The notes beneath the pieces are model-generated. The model made no database searches, had not been told where the DNA came from, and worked only from the letters and a program-made list of their open reading frames with translations. From positions 138,561-202,560 of the forward strand of contig NZ_LMBV01000007.1 in the NCBI RefSeq assembly GCF_001439925.1: a stretch of 64,000 bases of DNA, given 5' to 3'. Each line of letters opens with the position of its first letter. The first letter of the stretch is position 1. This stretch comes from Peribacillus muralis. GTDB lineage: Bacteria; Bacillota; Bacilli; Bacillales; DSM-1321. The position numbers were made by a program, and so were the translations under genes. Shown here in pieces: positions 8,752 to 19,053 of the stretch.

Positions 8752-9339
8752 ATGACAAACAGTAAAACAAATTCTAAGGTTGATGAATTTTTAAATAAAG
8801 CTAAAAACTGGCAGGAAGAATATGAGGTATTGAGAAGGATTGTACTTGATTGTGAGCTGACTGAAGAATTTAAGTGGATGCATCCTTGTTACACTTATGA
8901 GAAAAAAAACATCGTTTTAATACACGGGTTTAAAGAGTATTGTGCGCTGCTGTTTCACAAAGGTGCTCTATTAAAGGATGTCAATGAAATTCTCATTCAA
9001 CAAACGGAGAACGTCCAAGGGGCACGCCAGATTCGGTTCACCAATGTTCAGGAAATCGTTGCGATTGAACCAATCTTGAAAGCTTATATCCAAGAAGCCA
9101 TTGAAGTTGAGAAGGCCGGTCTGGAAGTGGAGTATAATACAGAAATCATCATTCCAGAAGAGCTGCAAAATAAATTTGATGAACTCCCTGCCTTGAAAAC
9201 TGCTTTTGAAGCATTGACGCCAGGACGGCAAAGGGCATATTTTCTTCATTTTTCTCAACCGAAGCAATCGAAAACTCGAGTTTCAAGGGTTGAAAAATGT
9301 ACGAAGCAAATTCTCGACGGAAAAGGATTAAAGGATTAG
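8752..9339 (+). CDS. DUF1801/YdeI-family protein
   Basis: 195 residues from ATG 8752, chosen because AGAGGGG lies nine bases upstream; the longer frame from 8719 lacks a site. The N-terminal half matches the DUF1801 fold (EEFKWMHPCYTYEKKNIVLI, KEYCALLFHKGALLKD). The C-terminal third has LTPGRQRAYFLHFSQPKQSKTRVSRVEKC, the bacteriocin-protection YdeI/OmpD-associated-like helix pair. Cytosolic. Role unknown in Bacillaceae; B. subtilis YdeI is similar. Confidence 0.8.
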   Translation: MTNSKTNSKVDEFLNKAKNWQEEYEVLRRIVLDCELTEEFKWMHPCYTYEKKNIVLIHGFKEYCALLFHKGALLKDVNEILIQQTENVQGARQIRFTNVQEIVAIEPILKAYIQEAIEVEKAGLEVEYNTEIIIPEELQNKFDELPALKTAFEALTPGRQRAYFLHFSQPKQSKTRVSRVEKCTKQILDGKGLKD

Positions 9340-9483
9340 TCTTTAGTGATTTGAAAAAAACAGCATGCAAACAAAAGTGTACTGTTTGGTACGCTTTTCT
9401 TTACTTAAAAGCTAAATGAGTTTAATTTTTTATGGACAATGAAATTCGGCAGTCTATTTAAACATATGGGTAGGAGGTTTTGT

Positions 9484-9960
9484 ATGAATACATTGGATGA
9501 GGTAGTTTTACAGAAATATAAACCAGAACACTTGGAGTGGTTAAAAGCATTTGAATTACCAAAAGAACAAGAAAAATTCACCGCATTACCAACCAAGATG
9601 CTGGAAATAACGAAAGAGCGACATCCGATAGTAATTCTTAATCATAATGAACCAGTAGGTTTTTTCGTATTACATTCAAGTGATAGGGTAAAAGATTATA
9701 CAAATAACCCTAAAGCCATGTTATTAACTGCACTTTCAATAAATCATTCCCATCAAGGCAGAGGATTTGCATATAATGGGATGAAAAAAATACAGAGCTT
9801 TGTCAATCAACAATTTTCAAATTGCGATGAAATTATATTAGCTGTAAACCATAAAAATGTTCCTGCTCAGAAGTTATATGAAAAAGTAGGTTTTAAAGAT
9901 ACTGGTACAAGGAAGATCGGAAAAATCGGAGAGCAATACATATATAATTTCATTTTTTGA
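9484..9960 (+). CDS. GNAT-family N-acetyltransferase
   Basis: 158 residues from ATG 9484, placed by TAGGAGG just upstream; the in-frame ATG at 9439 has no site. Acetyl-CoA binding motif A is seen as INHSHQGRGFAYNGM, followed by NHKNVPAQKLYEKVGFKDTG, the typical motif B and C-terminal Tyr. Substrate unknown. It stands alone between two short intergenic regions with its own terminator. Confidence 0.85.
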   Translation: MNTLDEVVLQKYKPEHLEWLKAFELPKEQEKFTALPTKMLEITKERHPIVILNHNEPVGFFVLHSSDRVKDYTNNPKAMLLTALSINHSHQGRGFAYNGMKKIQSFVNQQFSNCDEIILAVNHKNVPAQKLYEKVGFKDTGTRKIGKIGEQYIYNFIF

Positions 9961-9982
9961 TAAAAAAGGGAATTTCGTTACC

Positions 9983-10008
9983 AAAGGTTGCAGACGCAGC
10001 CTTTTTCT
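9983..10008 (+). terminator. Rho-independent terminator
   Basis: AAAGGTTGC/GCAGCCTTT stem (one G-U pair) with loop AGAC and TTTTTC after it; it ends the acetyltransferase gene. Confidence 0.75.
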
Positions 10009-10185
10009 TGTGTCACTAAAACGAGGAATTCATAGTAAATTCATTTTACTTTATAAGCTAGTAGTTTAGAAAATTCAATCTCGATTTATAAGGGAAAATA
10101 TTCAAGTAATCCAGTGAATGTTGTGTTAAAATATGGATGTTGTCACAGGTGTTTCTAGTTAAAATTTGTTTAGGAGGTTAAATCC

Positions 10186-10461
10186 ATGAATAAAAAATCA
10201 ACTTTAATTGTTGGTTTTGGAGCAGTTCTCGCTCTATCCTATTTTATGAAAGACTTGCAGAGTACAGACGTACTTATACGAGATGAACTCCCAAAAGTTG
10301 AAGACCGGCAAACTAGCACGAATGGAAGAGATTCAAACATAGTTGTAACAACTGAAGAGCAATACAAGGTGGAAAATATCGTGAAACTGATGTCTGCCAA
10401 AGAAGTAGGGGTTTTAAATCAAGAGGGAGGGACAGCGGTCTTTTTCAAAAAAGCGAAATAA
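10186..10461 (+). CDS. Small N-terminally anchored protein, unknown
   Basis: 91 residues with TAGGAGG before ATG 10186. Residues 5-21 (TLIVGFGAVLALSYFM) form a signal-anchor-like helix; the remaining ~70 residues are hydrophilic and likely outside the membrane. The C-terminal part (VENIVKLMSAKEVGVLNQEGGTA) has no motif I recognise. Monocistronic by spacing. Confidence 0.6.
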   Translation: MNKKSTLIVGFGAVLALSYFMKDLQSTDVLIRDELPKVEDRQTSTNGRDSNIVVTTEEQYKVENIVKLMSAKEVGVLNQEGGTAVFFKKAK

Positions 10462-10536
10462 GTGTAGAAATGTGCTCACGAAGTTGCTCTGTTTACAAAT
10501 AGGTAGGGTACCACCTCATATTTAGGGGGAAAGAAT

Positions 10537-11316
10537 TTGATTACTCATTTCTCGGATTTAGAATTAACAACAGTATCTTTAGAAGGTGTAAAGCAATGTT
10601 ACGCTAACAGACTGCAACTCCCCATGATCTATGAATCTAATGATTTTATTCGGTTTCAGCTTACGCCATTTACGACATTGAGTTTTAAAGAGTCCTACGA
10701 ACCGGTGCCTCCAGCGCATTTTGCTTTTCAAGTATCATATTCCCTTTTTGATGAAGTAGCAGCTTTTTTACAACAATCTGGATTATTGATTCTAAGACAA
10801 GAACATGGTAAATATATCGACGATACAAATGGAAGGAAAAATCTATATTTTCGTGATGGAGACGGTCACCTTCTTGAAATCATTGCACATGATTATATAA
10901 ATGAGGATGTAATAAACCCAACTGGGAAGTTAAGAACTCTCTATATAAGAGAGATTGGTTTTCCTGTTGATAACGTACCAACTTTTCGCGATTGGCTGAA
11001 AAAGGACTTTGGTATGAAAACGGGAAAAGAATCAAATATCTTTAATTTTGTAATAAGTGGAACAGCCCATGTTATAGTGGTTTCAAAACAAAGACCTTGG
11101 ATTCCCATTGCCATGAAGGCATTACCGCCAAAGATGGTAGTGACATTTGGCACACCGCATGCAGAGTTTATTGAAACCCTCTCGAAAAACATGGAAAACT
11201 CTGTTTTAAAAGAGAAACTACATATAACGAAGGATGGTTATACTTTTCGCATTGAGCATTCTCCTGATTTTACCGCCTCTTTGACAGAAAATTTAAATTT
11301 ACCTAAGTTTCATTGA
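10537..11316 (+). CDS. VOC (glyoxalase/bleomycin resistance/dioxygenase) superfamily protein
   Basis: 259 residues from TTG 10537 after AGGGGGAAAG. Two tandem VOC modules: the first ends YFRDGDGHLLEIIAHD near residue 110, a typical last strand with metal-ligand Glu; the second (from ~125, LYIREIGFPVDNVPTF) ends near 250 with FRIEHSPDF and is less canonical. Early His (THFSDLELT) could be a metal ligand. Two-module architecture resembles CatE-like ring-cleavage dioxygenases, but the substrate cannot be read from sequence. Confidence 0.75.
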   Translation: MITHFSDLELTTVSLEGVKQCYANRLQLPMIYESNDFIRFQLTPFTTLSFKESYEPVPPAHFAFQVSYSLFDEVAAFLQQSGLLILRQEHGKYIDDTNGRKNLYFRDGDGHLLEIIAHDYINEDVINPTGKLRTLYIREIGFPVDNVPTFRDWLKKDFGMKTGKESNIFNFVISGTAHVIVVSKQRPWIPIAMKALPPKMVVTFGTPHAEFIETLSKNMENSVLKEKLHITKDGYTFRIEHSPDFTASLTENLNLPKFH

Positions 11317-11456
11317 GTTAAGATTGAAATGCATGATAGATATTTTACTAAGCTCAGTACAATCTGAAATTGAGGGTATTACTAAGGGAGTGAATATAAC
11401 CGAAGGACAGGAATTCTTCTTTGTTTTAAGAAATAAGTTTATGAAGGGAAAGTCAT

Positions 11457-11921
11457 ATGCGAATTATTAGCGTGAGAGAACATCCGGAGTATAAAGAAAA
11501 AGCAATTAAATATTTTCAGTGTAAATGGGCAAACGAAAGCAGTAAGAAAGTATATGAGGACTGTATTACACACAGTATAGCAGCAGAATCTCCGTTACCT
11601 ATTTGGTATGTAATGGAGGATTCGGGTGAAACTATTGGCTGTGCAGGTCTTATTAGCAATGATTTTATTAGTCGTATGGATTTATGGCCTTGGATATGTG
11701 CCCTATATATCGAAAATAACTATCGTGGTAGGTCTTTAGGCAAAGAGATGCTGATACGTGCTAAAGCTGATGCAAAAAAAGCGGGGTTCAGTAAAGTTTT
11801 TCTTTGTACGGACCACATAGGATTCTATGAAAAATATGGATTCACTTATATAGGTGATGGATACCATCCTTGGGGAAGTAGTTCAAGGATTTATGAGAGT
11901 AATATTCAAAGTGATTCATAA
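11457..11921 (+). CDS. GNAT-family N-acetyltransferase
   Basis: 154 residues from ATG 11457 (site AAGGGAAAG). Motif A is LYIENNYRGRSLGKEML and the C-terminal HIGFYEKYGFTYIGDG is the classical end of the fold. The MDLWPWICALYIE segment is common in small cytosolic GNATs of Bacilli. Substrate unknown; stands alone and downstream of a 140-bp gap. Confidence 0.85.
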   Translation: MRIISVREHPEYKEKAIKYFQCKWANESSKKVYEDCITHSIAAESPLPIWYVMEDSGETIGCAGLISNDFISRMDLWPWICALYIENNYRGRSLGKEMLIRAKADAKKAGFSKVFLCTDHIGFYEKYGFTYIGDGYHPWGSSSRIYESNIQSDS

Positions 11922-12166
11922 TTGTTTGTAGGATTCTTAACGAGACTTGTTAGTATTACTAAGGGTCCATTGCTTTTTCCTTAAAAAACCTTAGTGATTC
12001 TAGTGTTTCCATATATATTTTCATATAGTTATATCATTAATAAAGTGAAGAAATTTATGATGGTAGTTCCTAAACGATGGATTTTTTGCCTCGATGACTT
12101 GTTCAAAGCATTCGCCTTCGAATAGAATGGAGAAAAGGCAGTGCTTCTTAGAAATGAGGTGATTGG

Positions 12167-13648
12167 TTGGAAATCCATTTGGTGGCAAAGGATGAGATAG
12201 AGGCTCAAGGAATTCGGTGGATTGTGGAGTCCCAGCTTACCGGAATTGAATTGATCCTATGGGAGACGATAGAAGAGTTTGATAGGGAGATGCGCAACCA
12301 GCAGCCGGAATTCGTCATTTTGGATATGGATATGTGGACAAATGAAAGTGAAGCGTTGGGTGTGTCATTAAAACGGAGGGGAATTCGATGGTTAGGCATC
12401 TCATCTGAGCGAATCTTTCAAACGGCTTATCGGGCCTTGAGTTTTCGTGCTGAAGATGTTTTATTCCGCCCCTTTTCTTCAGCGGATTTGGTAAAGCATA
12501 TTCAACAACTGCGTTATCAATTGAGAAATGGGCAAGGAAATCACGCGACGAACACAATGGGTGAAGAGCATTCATTGGATATCGATTATCCGGATTTCTT
12601 CCTGACAGAGCGGAGGTATGATCATCGTATTACCATGGCAGCTTTTTTGACGCCTGATAATAAAACACTTCCTCTCGTTTATGATGAACTGCAGCGTTAT
12701 TCCTTTATAGGGAAAAATCAAGTATTCGCTTTATCGGATTTTATTTTATGTGTACAGGAATCAAAGGGGGGCGAGGTATTCAAGGAAGAATACCAAGCAT
12801 TCCTCGCTCAATGGAAAGAGAAAATGGATGAGCCTCTTGCCATCATCATCAAAGGGGCCACGGCTGCTGATTCTTTAAAAAAGGTCTATCAGCAAACACG
12901 TGAATTGACGAGACAAATCTTTTTTGATGGTTATGATATCATCTTAGCTGAAAGTGAACAAATGTCCCCGGTTGAGATGGATCCATTCCTTACTCCTCTT
13001 GAACAAAGACTATGGATAGAAATGCTCGAAAGACGTGATGCGAAAGCGATCAAGGACTGGATCGAACGGGAATTCCTTACTTTCCAACGGCCATACCCCG
13101 ACCCGGAAATCGTTCGCATTCGCCTTACAAGCGTCCTTGCGCAGATCCGCAGGCATATGAAATCATATAACCTGCAAAATGCTTCTCTAGAAACGATTTA
13201 TTATGACGTCTTCCAGCAAATTATACATAAACCAGTCATTCATCAAATCGTAAAAGCGTTGCACTCGTTCATCATCCATTTGCTTCATCAAGATCATGAA
13301 CAAGTTCAAGAAGGAGCAAACACTTTAAGCGAAAAAGCAAGGGAACTGATTGAGTCCAACTATTGGGATGCGCAGTGGAATTTATCGGCCTGTGCAGACA
13401 TTCTGAGGATCAATAAAAGCACGCTAAGCCGCCGTTTCGCAGCTGAGTCCGGCCTATCATTCCGCAGTACGCTGCATAATGTGCGAATAAGGGAAGCAAA
13501 ACGTCTTTTAAAAGAAACGGATTTATCATTGGAGGAAATTGCACAATTGGCCGGCTATTCCCACCAAACCTACTTTAATGCCAAATTCAAAATGTTTGAG
13601 GCTTGTACCCCTACAGCGTACCGGTCGGGATTTAAAGGTTCTATGTAA
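12167..13648 (+). CDS. AraC-type response-regulator-like transcription factor, likely hut regulator
   Basis: 493 residues from TTG 12167 (site GAGGTG). Residues ~1-120 resemble a receiver domain: Asp53 in FVILDMDMW fits the phospho-acceptor site and Ser80 the switch residue, but the acidic pair reads Lys8-Asp9 and the conserved Lys is Arg101 (LFRPF). A long middle region follows. Residues ~395-490 are a two-helix-turn-helix AraC/XylS DNA-binding domain (LSACADILRINKSTLSRRF; LSLEEIAQLAGYSHQTYFNAKF). No sensor kinase is adjacent. It ends 240 bp before hutU in the same direction, so control of hutUI is a reasonable inference, different from the HutP anti-termination of B. subtilis. Confidence 0.8.
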   Translation: MEIHLVAKDEIEAQGIRWIVESQLTGIELILWETIEEFDREMRNQQPEFVILDMDMWTNESEALGVSLKRRGIRWLGISSERIFQTAYRALSFRAEDVLFRPFSSADLVKHIQQLRYQLRNGQGNHATNTMGEEHSLDIDYPDFFLTERRYDHRITMAAFLTPDNKTLPLVYDELQRYSFIGKNQVFALSDFILCVQESKGGEVFKEEYQAFLAQWKEKMDEPLAIIIKGATAADSLKKVYQQTRELTRQIFFDGYDIILAESEQMSPVEMDPFLTPLEQRLWIEMLERRDAKAIKDWIEREFLTFQRPYPDPEIVRIRLTSVLAQIRRHMKSYNLQNASLETIYYDVFQQIIHKPVIHQIVKALHSFIIHLLHQDHEQVQEGANTLSEKARELIESNYWDAQWNLSACADILRINKSTLSRRFAAESGLSFRSTLHNVRIREAKRLLKETDLSLEEIAQLAGYSHQTYFNAKFKMFEACTPTAYRSGFKGSM

Positions 13649-13705
13649 CGTTAAAACTTGATGCAACATCCAAATGTGTAACCTCTACAAATACATTCGA
13701 TTTCA

Positions 13706-13737
13706 ACGATTCAGTCGCTGCTGAATCGTATTTTTTT
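13706..13737 (+). terminator. Rho-independent terminator
   Basis: ACGATTCAG/CTGAATCGT perfect 9-bp stem, loop TCGCTG, then ATTTTTTTG. It separates the regulator from hutU, so hutU needs its own promoter in the AT-rich 13740-13880 segment. Confidence 0.85.
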
Positions 13738-13889
13738 GATTAAAATAATAAAATGATTAAAATTATTCGTAATTATATAAACGTAACTGTAAATGTGTGA
13801 AACTATTTATAAAATAATCATTAAATTATAAGAAATTATCTGAATTTTTCCTATAGAATGAAAATATAACGAAACAAGGAGGCAATACA

Positions 13890-15566
13890 ATGAACACGAT
13901 CGCTAATAAGGTTATCCGGTATAGAGGAACGGATTTGCATACAAAAGGATGGCAGCAAGAGGCAGTGCTGAGAATGCTAATGAATAATTTGGATCCCGAA
14001 GTTGCCGAACGCCCTGAGGATTTGGTGGTATATGGCGGGATTGGGAAAGCCGCTCGTAACTGGGAATGTTTTGACGCAATCGTCAAATCGCTGAAGGAGC
14101 TTGAAGGCGATGAAACTTTATTGGTCCAATCAGGGAAACCGGTGGCCATTTTTAAAACGCATACAGATGCGCCACGTGTCCTGCTTGCCAATTCCAACAT
14201 TGTTCCTGCCTATGCGAACTGGGAAACATTCCATGAATTAGACAAAAAAGGCTTGATGATGTATGGGCAAATGACTGCTGGCAGTTGGATATATATCGGG
14301 TCTCAAGGAATTGTACAAGGTACTTATGAGACATTTGCCGAGCTTGCCAAACAACATTTCAATTCTTCGTTAAAAGGTACCATTACGCTAACAGCAGGAC
14401 TAGGTGGTATGGGCGGGGCACAGCCGCTGGCTGTTACGATGAACGGCGGGGTCTGTATCGGTATCGATGTGGATGAGACAAGAATCGACAGAAGGATCGA
14501 GACTCGTTATACCGATGTGAAAACGGATTCATTGGATGAAGCGATTCGTTTAGCAACGGAAGCTAAACATGCAGGGAAAGCATTATCGATTGGCTTAATT
14601 GGAAATGCGGCCGATCTTCTTCCCGAAATGATTGCGCGGAACTTTATCCCGGACGTCTTGACGGATCAAACTTCCGCTCATGATCCGCTAAATGGATATA
14701 CACCTTCAGGTTTGTCATTGAAGGAAGCAGCAGAATTAAGGGATGCGAATCCAGAAGACTATATTAAACTCTCCAAAGCTTCGATGGCCAAGCATGTAAG
14801 AGCGATGCTTGAAATGATGGAAAAAGGAGCGGTGACATTTGATTATGGCAACAACATCCGTCAAGTTGCCAAAGATGAAGGGGTAGAGAATGCTTTTGAC
14901 TTCCCTGGTTTCGTTCCAGCCTATATCCGCCCACAATTTTGTGAAGGAAAAGGTCCATTCCGCTGGGTGGCATTATCTGGTGATCCAGAAGATATTTACA
15001 AAACGGATCAAGCGATTTTAAGCGAATTCGCTGATAATGAACATTTATGCAACTGGATTAAAATGGCTCAAGAAAAAATTCAGTTCCAAGGTCTTCCTTC
15101 CCGCATTTGCTGGCTTGGTTATGGGGAGCGCGCCCGCTTCGGTAAAATCCTTAATGATATGGTTGCAAGCGGTGAATTGAAGGCGCCGATCGTAATTGGG
15201 CGTGACCATTTGGATTCAGGCTCGGTCGCTTCACCGAATCGCGAAACCGAAGCGATGAAGGATGGTTCGGATGTAGTCGCTGACTGGCCAATCTTAAATG
15301 CAATGGTGAATGCAGTGGGCGGAGCCACTTGGGTATCCGTACATCATGGCGGCGGAGTGGGAATGGGATACTCCATGCATGCAGGGGTCGTCATTGTGGC
15401 TGATGGGACGAAAGAAGCAGGAGCGAGGATTGAACGCGTCTTGACGACGGACCCGGGTATGGGTGTAGTTCGTCATGTGGATGCAGGATATGAATTGGCA
15501 GAGGAAACGGCCCGTGAAAAAGGAATCAATATTCCGATGCTTAATAAAGGAAATGATCAGTCATGA
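13890..15566 (+). CDS. hutU: Urocanate hydratase
   Basis: 558 residues, full family length, ATG behind AAGGAGGCAA. The enzyme hydrates urocanate to imidazolone propionate with tightly bound NAD+, second step of histidine degradation, cytosolic. Diagnostic segments are [18 protein letters not shown] near residue 45, the NAD-binding [20 protein letters not shown] near 170, and [18 protein letters not shown] near 445. It overlaps hutI by four bases (ATGA), showing translational coupling. Unlike in B. subtilis, no hutH precedes it. Confidence 0.97.
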   Translation: MNTIANKVIRYRGTDLHTKGWQQEAVLRMLMNNLDPEVAERPEDLVVYGGIGKAARNWECFDAIVKSLKELEGDETLLVQSGKPVAIFKTHTDAPRVLLANSNIVPAYANWETFHELDKKGLMMYGQMTAGSWIYIGSQGIVQGTYETFAELAKQHFNSSLKGTITLTAGLGGMGGAQPLAVTMNGGVCIGIDVDETRIDRRIETRYTDVKTDSLDEAIRLATEAKHAGKALSIGLIGNAADLLPEMIARNFIPDVLTDQTSAHDPLNGYTPSGLSLKEAAELRDANPEDYIKLSKASMAKHVRAMLEMMEKGAVTFDYGNNIRQVAKDEGVENAFDFPGFVPAYIRPQFCEGKGPFRWVALSGDPEDIYKTDQAILSEFADNEHLCNWIKMAQEKIQFQGLPSRICWLGYGERARFGKILNDMVASGELKAPIVIGRDHLDSGSVASPNRETEAMKDGSDVVADWPILNAMVNAVGGATWVSVHHGGGVGMGYSMHAGVVIVADGTKEAGARIERVLTTDPGMGVVRHVDAGYELAEETAREKGINIPMLNKGNDQS

Positions 15567-16861
15567 CAAAACCGATTTGGATAAAACATGCCGCACAGCT
15601 CGCCACACTTGCACAAAATGGAAAAGGTCCTCGTTCCAAGGAGGCAATGTCTGAGCTGGGCTTGATTGAAGACGGCAGCATCTGGATGGAAGCTGGTTCG
15701 ATTCAAGCGGTCGGTACAACCAAAGAATTGGAAGACCGCTATGCAGATAGGATCCATGAAGCTGAAGTGTTCGATGCCACTGGCCATTTGGTGACTCCAG
15801 GGCTAGTTGACCCTCATACACATGTCGTATATGGCGGGAGCCGGGAACGTGAATTTGAGATGCGTCTCGAAGGCGCGACATATATGGACATCATGAACGC
15901 AGGTGGGGGCATTCATGCCACCACCCGCATGACCCGTGAAGCAAGTGAACAAGAACTGATGGAGCAAACCACACGTCGCCTTGATTCATTTCTCGCCCAT
16001 GGTGTGACAACGGTAGAGGGAAAAAGCGGCTACGGGATGAATGTGGAAACGGAATTGAAGCAGCTGAGGGTGATGAAGAAGCTGCAGGAAGAGCATCCAA
16101 TCGATTTAGTTCCTACGTTTATGGGAGCCCATGCGGTTCCTGGCGATTATAAAGGCCGTGAGGATGAATTTGTCGATCATTTGATTAATGATATGCTTCC
16201 CATTATTTCAAAAGAAAAGCTGGCTGAATTCAATGATGTGTTTTGTGAGAAGGGAGTCTTTACTCCTGAGCAATCGGAGCGGATATTACATGCGGGAAAA
16301 AAATATGGATTGATCCCTAAAATTCATGCCGATGAAATTGAGTCATATGGTGGCGCTGAATTAGCTGCCAAAATAGGGGCGATTTCAGCGGAGCATTTAT
16401 TGAAGGCTTCCGAAGCGGGAATTACAGCGATGGCAAAGTCAGGAACGATTGCCTGCTTGCTTCCTGCCACCGCGCTGTACTTAAGGGAAGAAGCGGCCCC
16501 TGGCCGAAGGATGGTCGATGAAGGTGTGGCCGTTGCCATTTCCACCGATTGCAATCCAGGTTCCTCTCCAACGACTTCCATGCCGCTTGTCATGAACCTG
16601 GCATGTATTTCGATGAGGCTTACCCCCGCCGAAGCCCTAACGGCGGCAACATATAATGCGGCTTGTGCCATCAACAGACAAGACAATGTAGGATCGCTTG
16701 AAGTCGGAAAACAAGCAGATGTCGTTTTATGGGATATTGAAAACTATCAGGAATTGCAATATTTATTCGGGGTAAACCATGTTAAGTCTGTATGGAAAAA
16801 CGGTGTGCAAGTCGTGAATGATAGAGTGAAGACTGATTCCAAAAGCCTGACTGGCCTTTAA
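15563..16861 (+). CDS. hutI: Imidazolonepropionase
   Basis: 432 residues, metal-dependent amidohydrolase that opens imidazolone propionate to N-formimino-L-glutamate. Metal ligands are visible as [11 protein letters not shown] near residue 78, [10 protein letters not shown] near 185, KIHADEIES near 255 and the Asp in [11 protein letters not shown] near 330. Start overlaps the hutU stop. A strong terminator follows, so hutUI is a two-gene operon; the next pathway enzyme, hutG, is 12 kb away. Confidence 0.97.
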   Translation: MTKPIWIKHAAQLATLAQNGKGPRSKEAMSELGLIEDGSIWMEAGSIQAVGTTKELEDRYADRIHEAEVFDATGHLVTPGLVDPHTHVVYGGSREREFEMRLEGATYMDIMNAGGGIHATTRMTREASEQELMEQTTRRLDSFLAHGVTTVEGKSGYGMNVETELKQLRVMKKLQEEHPIDLVPTFMGAHAVPGDYKGREDEFVDHLINDMLPIISKEKLAEFNDVFCEKGVFTPEQSERILHAGKKYGLIPKIHADEIESYGGAELAAKIGAISAEHLLKASEAGITAMAKSGTIACLLPATALYLREEAAPGRRMVDEGVAVAISTDCNPGSSPTTSMPLVMNLACISMRLTPAEALTAATYNAACAINRQDNVGSLEVGKQADVVLWDIENYQELQYLFGVNHVKSVWKNGVQVVNDRVKTDSKSLTGL

Positions 16862-16905
16862 AAATCACTAAAAAAGATACGGCCTCGATTCTCAATCAAT
16901 ATCTA

Positions 16906-16950
16906 CCCATTCCATCCGCTGAAAAAATCAGGGGATGGAATGGGCTTTTA
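16906..16950 (+). terminator. Rho-independent terminator of hutUI
   Basis: CCCATTCCATCC pairs perfectly with GGATGGAATGGG, followed by CTTTTA. Confidence 0.85.
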
Positions 16951-17106
16951 GAAGTATTTATCAAATGTAATGGTGCTGAATGGTAGGATGGTGGTTTATC
17001 ATCCTACCCATTGCCAGCGTTAAACGCTTTACTGCTTTACAGTGAAATTAAATGAAAGTGTTTTAGGGAAATCGTGGAAATGAATCTTCCATGTGGAGGG
17101 AATTTT

Positions 17107-17259
17107 ATGTGGATAATCACTATCCATTCGAAAGATGGCATAAAAATGTTTGAGTTTACCACAGAAAAGGAAGCTAGGGAAAAATTCGAGGTAATAGAAG
17201 GCTGTAAAATTCTTAGTGAAGTCATTTATTTCAATGATTTATGGTTAGTTGAATCTTAA
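17107..17259 (+). CDS. Small protein, unknown
   Basis: 50 residues from ATG 17107, chosen for the GGAGGG eight bases upstream rather than the earlier ATG at 17074. The sequence MWIITIHSKDGIKMFEF... reads as two beta strands, a helix (TEKEAREKFEV) and further strands, a compact alpha/beta mini-protein with no known motif. Many Bacillaceae carry such small orphan genes. A second protein of like size and layout lies at 29854. Confidence 0.55.
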   Translation: MWIITIHSKDGIKMFEFTTEKEAREKFEVIEGCKILSEVIYFNDLWLVES

Positions 17260-17584
17260 AATTAAGAAGAGAAACTATATATTAATAGCTTAAAAGACAA
17301 AAAAGGTAGAAAAATATGAAATAAATTATAAAAAGATTATTATTTCATAATTCATTGTTGGATTTTCTTTTTAGTATTAAGCTTAATCATAAAATGAAAA
17401 GCTAGCTGTAAATTAAGTTTTAACATGCATGCAGGTGTACATTCCTTTTCGTAAGGTCAGTAAAATGTCATTATTTAGTGTGAACTGAAATCTGTTCATT
17501 TAATTTCAGGGTCACTGCCGAAGTATTGCAGTAATAGGTTTTTCGATACATAAATCTGATAAATCAAAAAACGGAGGGGATTCT
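17260..17584 (+). other. Leader region before the MFS gene
   Basis: 325 AT-rich bases with no gene. TGAACTGAAAT and ATTTAATTTCAG near 17481-17509 can pair partly. I see no riboswitch consensus. Confidence 0.4.
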
Positions 17585-18970
17585 TTGAACGAACAAAAAT
17601 TCACTATAGACGATGCCCCATTTAATAAGTTTCATTTTCGAATTGCTGGACTTACATTCGGTTCAAGCTTCTGTGATGGCTATTCCCTTGGGATCATTGC
17701 GATGGCATTGACAGTATTCGGGCCTCAAATGAATATGAATGCAATGTGGACAGGGCTGATCGGCAGTTCTGCTTTAATCGGTCTGTTTGCCGGATCTTTA
17801 ATACTTGGAAGACTTTCTGATCGTGTAGGCAGACAGAAAATCTTTCTCGTAAACTTTTTACTTATCACGATAGCTACTATTTTACAATTTTTTGTTAGTG
17901 GTCCAGAAGAACTTTTCATTTTACGGTTACTAATTGGTTTTGGACTTGGAGGAGATTATGCCGTCGGTACGACTCTACTCGCCGAGTTTTCACCAAAAAA
18001 GTATCGCTCCTCGCTCCTCGCATCTATAAACGTAGTATGGACGCTTGGATATGTAGCATCAAACTTTGTTGGTCATTACCTGGGGCAGGTTGGTTCAGAC
18101 TCATGGCGTTGGATGCTTGTTAGTGCTGCCATTCCGGCTATTGTGGTTTTAATCTTAAGAATAGGAACGCCTGAATCACCAAGATGGCTTGTCAGCATGG
18201 GGCGTGTCGAAGAAGCTCGCCAGATTGTAAAAAAACACCTTGGATCAAACGTTGAAATGGGAGAAACGATTACTGGTACTGAAAATCAAAAGACTCTAGG
18301 ATTTCGTGGACTTTTCAGTAAAAAGCTTCGTAAGCGTACGGCTTTTGGTGGAATATTCAAATTAACTCTTGTTATTCCGTACTTTGCAATCTACACTTTC
18401 CTTCCGTCTATACTAAGTACAATGGGTTTTGAACAAAACTTTTTTGCCGATACCATGTTAAATCTATTCTTGCTTGTTGGGGCAATTTTTGGTCTTTGGT
18501 TGCTTGCAAAATTTTCTCGTAGAGGATTTACCATCGGGGCTTTCACGATCCTTACCGTTTCATTGTTTTCACTCAGCTTCTTACACAATGGTTCTCAATT
18601 CTTAATGTTGATAGCCTTCTTGATCTTTACTTTTTTCATGTCAGCAGCATCAAACCTTACATTAGTATACCCAGCAGAGCTTTTTCCAACTGAGATCCGT
18701 GGATCTGGAATAGGTATGGTTACGGCAATTAGTCGAATTGGTTCTGCGATTGGTACATTTCTGCTGCCTGTTTCTTTAAGTTCATTTGGATTAAGTGCTT
18801 CAATGGCAGGAATGGCAGCAATTCTGCTGATTGGCTTGATCGTATCGATAGCCTGGGCACCTGAAACGAAGAATCTTTCTTTGCATGAAGCAAGTGACCC
18901 TTTGCTAGAAGCGGGAAACTTTTCGAAGGGAACCGATATTCCCTTTACAGAAAATAAGAAAATAACATAA
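17585..18970 (+). CDS. MFS transporter, metabolite/proton symporter type
   Basis: 461 residues from TTG 17585 behind ACGGAGGGG. Twelve membrane segments are expected; the loop 2-3 signature is GRLSDRVGRQKIF near residue 77, and PESPRWLVSMGRVEEA near 200 marks the sugar-porter/aromatic-acid symporter branch of the major facilitator superfamily. AELFPTEIRGSGIGMVTAISR near 365 is the repeat in the second half. The gene lies 83 bp before the HAL-family gene in the same direction, so the two may share a transcript and the transporter may import that protein's substrate. Substrate is not readable. Confidence 0.85.
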   Translation: MNEQKFTIDDAPFNKFHFRIAGLTFGSSFCDGYSLGIIAMALTVFGPQMNMNAMWTGLIGSSALIGLFAGSLILGRLSDRVGRQKIFLVNFLLITIATILQFFVSGPEELFILRLLIGFGLGGDYAVGTTLLAEFSPKKYRSSLLASINVVWTLGYVASNFVGHYLGQVGSDSWRWMLVSAAIPAIVVLILRIGTPESPRWLVSMGRVEEARQIVKKHLGSNVEMGETITGTENQKTLGFRGLFSKKLRKRTAFGGIFKLTLVIPYFAIYTFLPSILSTMGFEQNFFADTMLNLFLLVGAIFGLWLLAKFSRRGFTIGAFTILTVSLFSLSFLHNGSQFLMLIAFLIFTFFMSAASNLTLVYPAELFPTEIRGSGIGMVTAISRIGSAIGTFLLPVSLSSFGLSASMAGMAAILLIGLIVSIAWAPETKNLSLHEASDPLLEAGNFSKGTDIPFTENKKIT

Positions 18971-19053
18971 GATTAATTTCCACTTAATAAATGAGAAGGA
19001 CCAAAACTTTTTTTCTCCTTCTTGATGAGTCATAGGTGAGGAGATGTGTAAGG

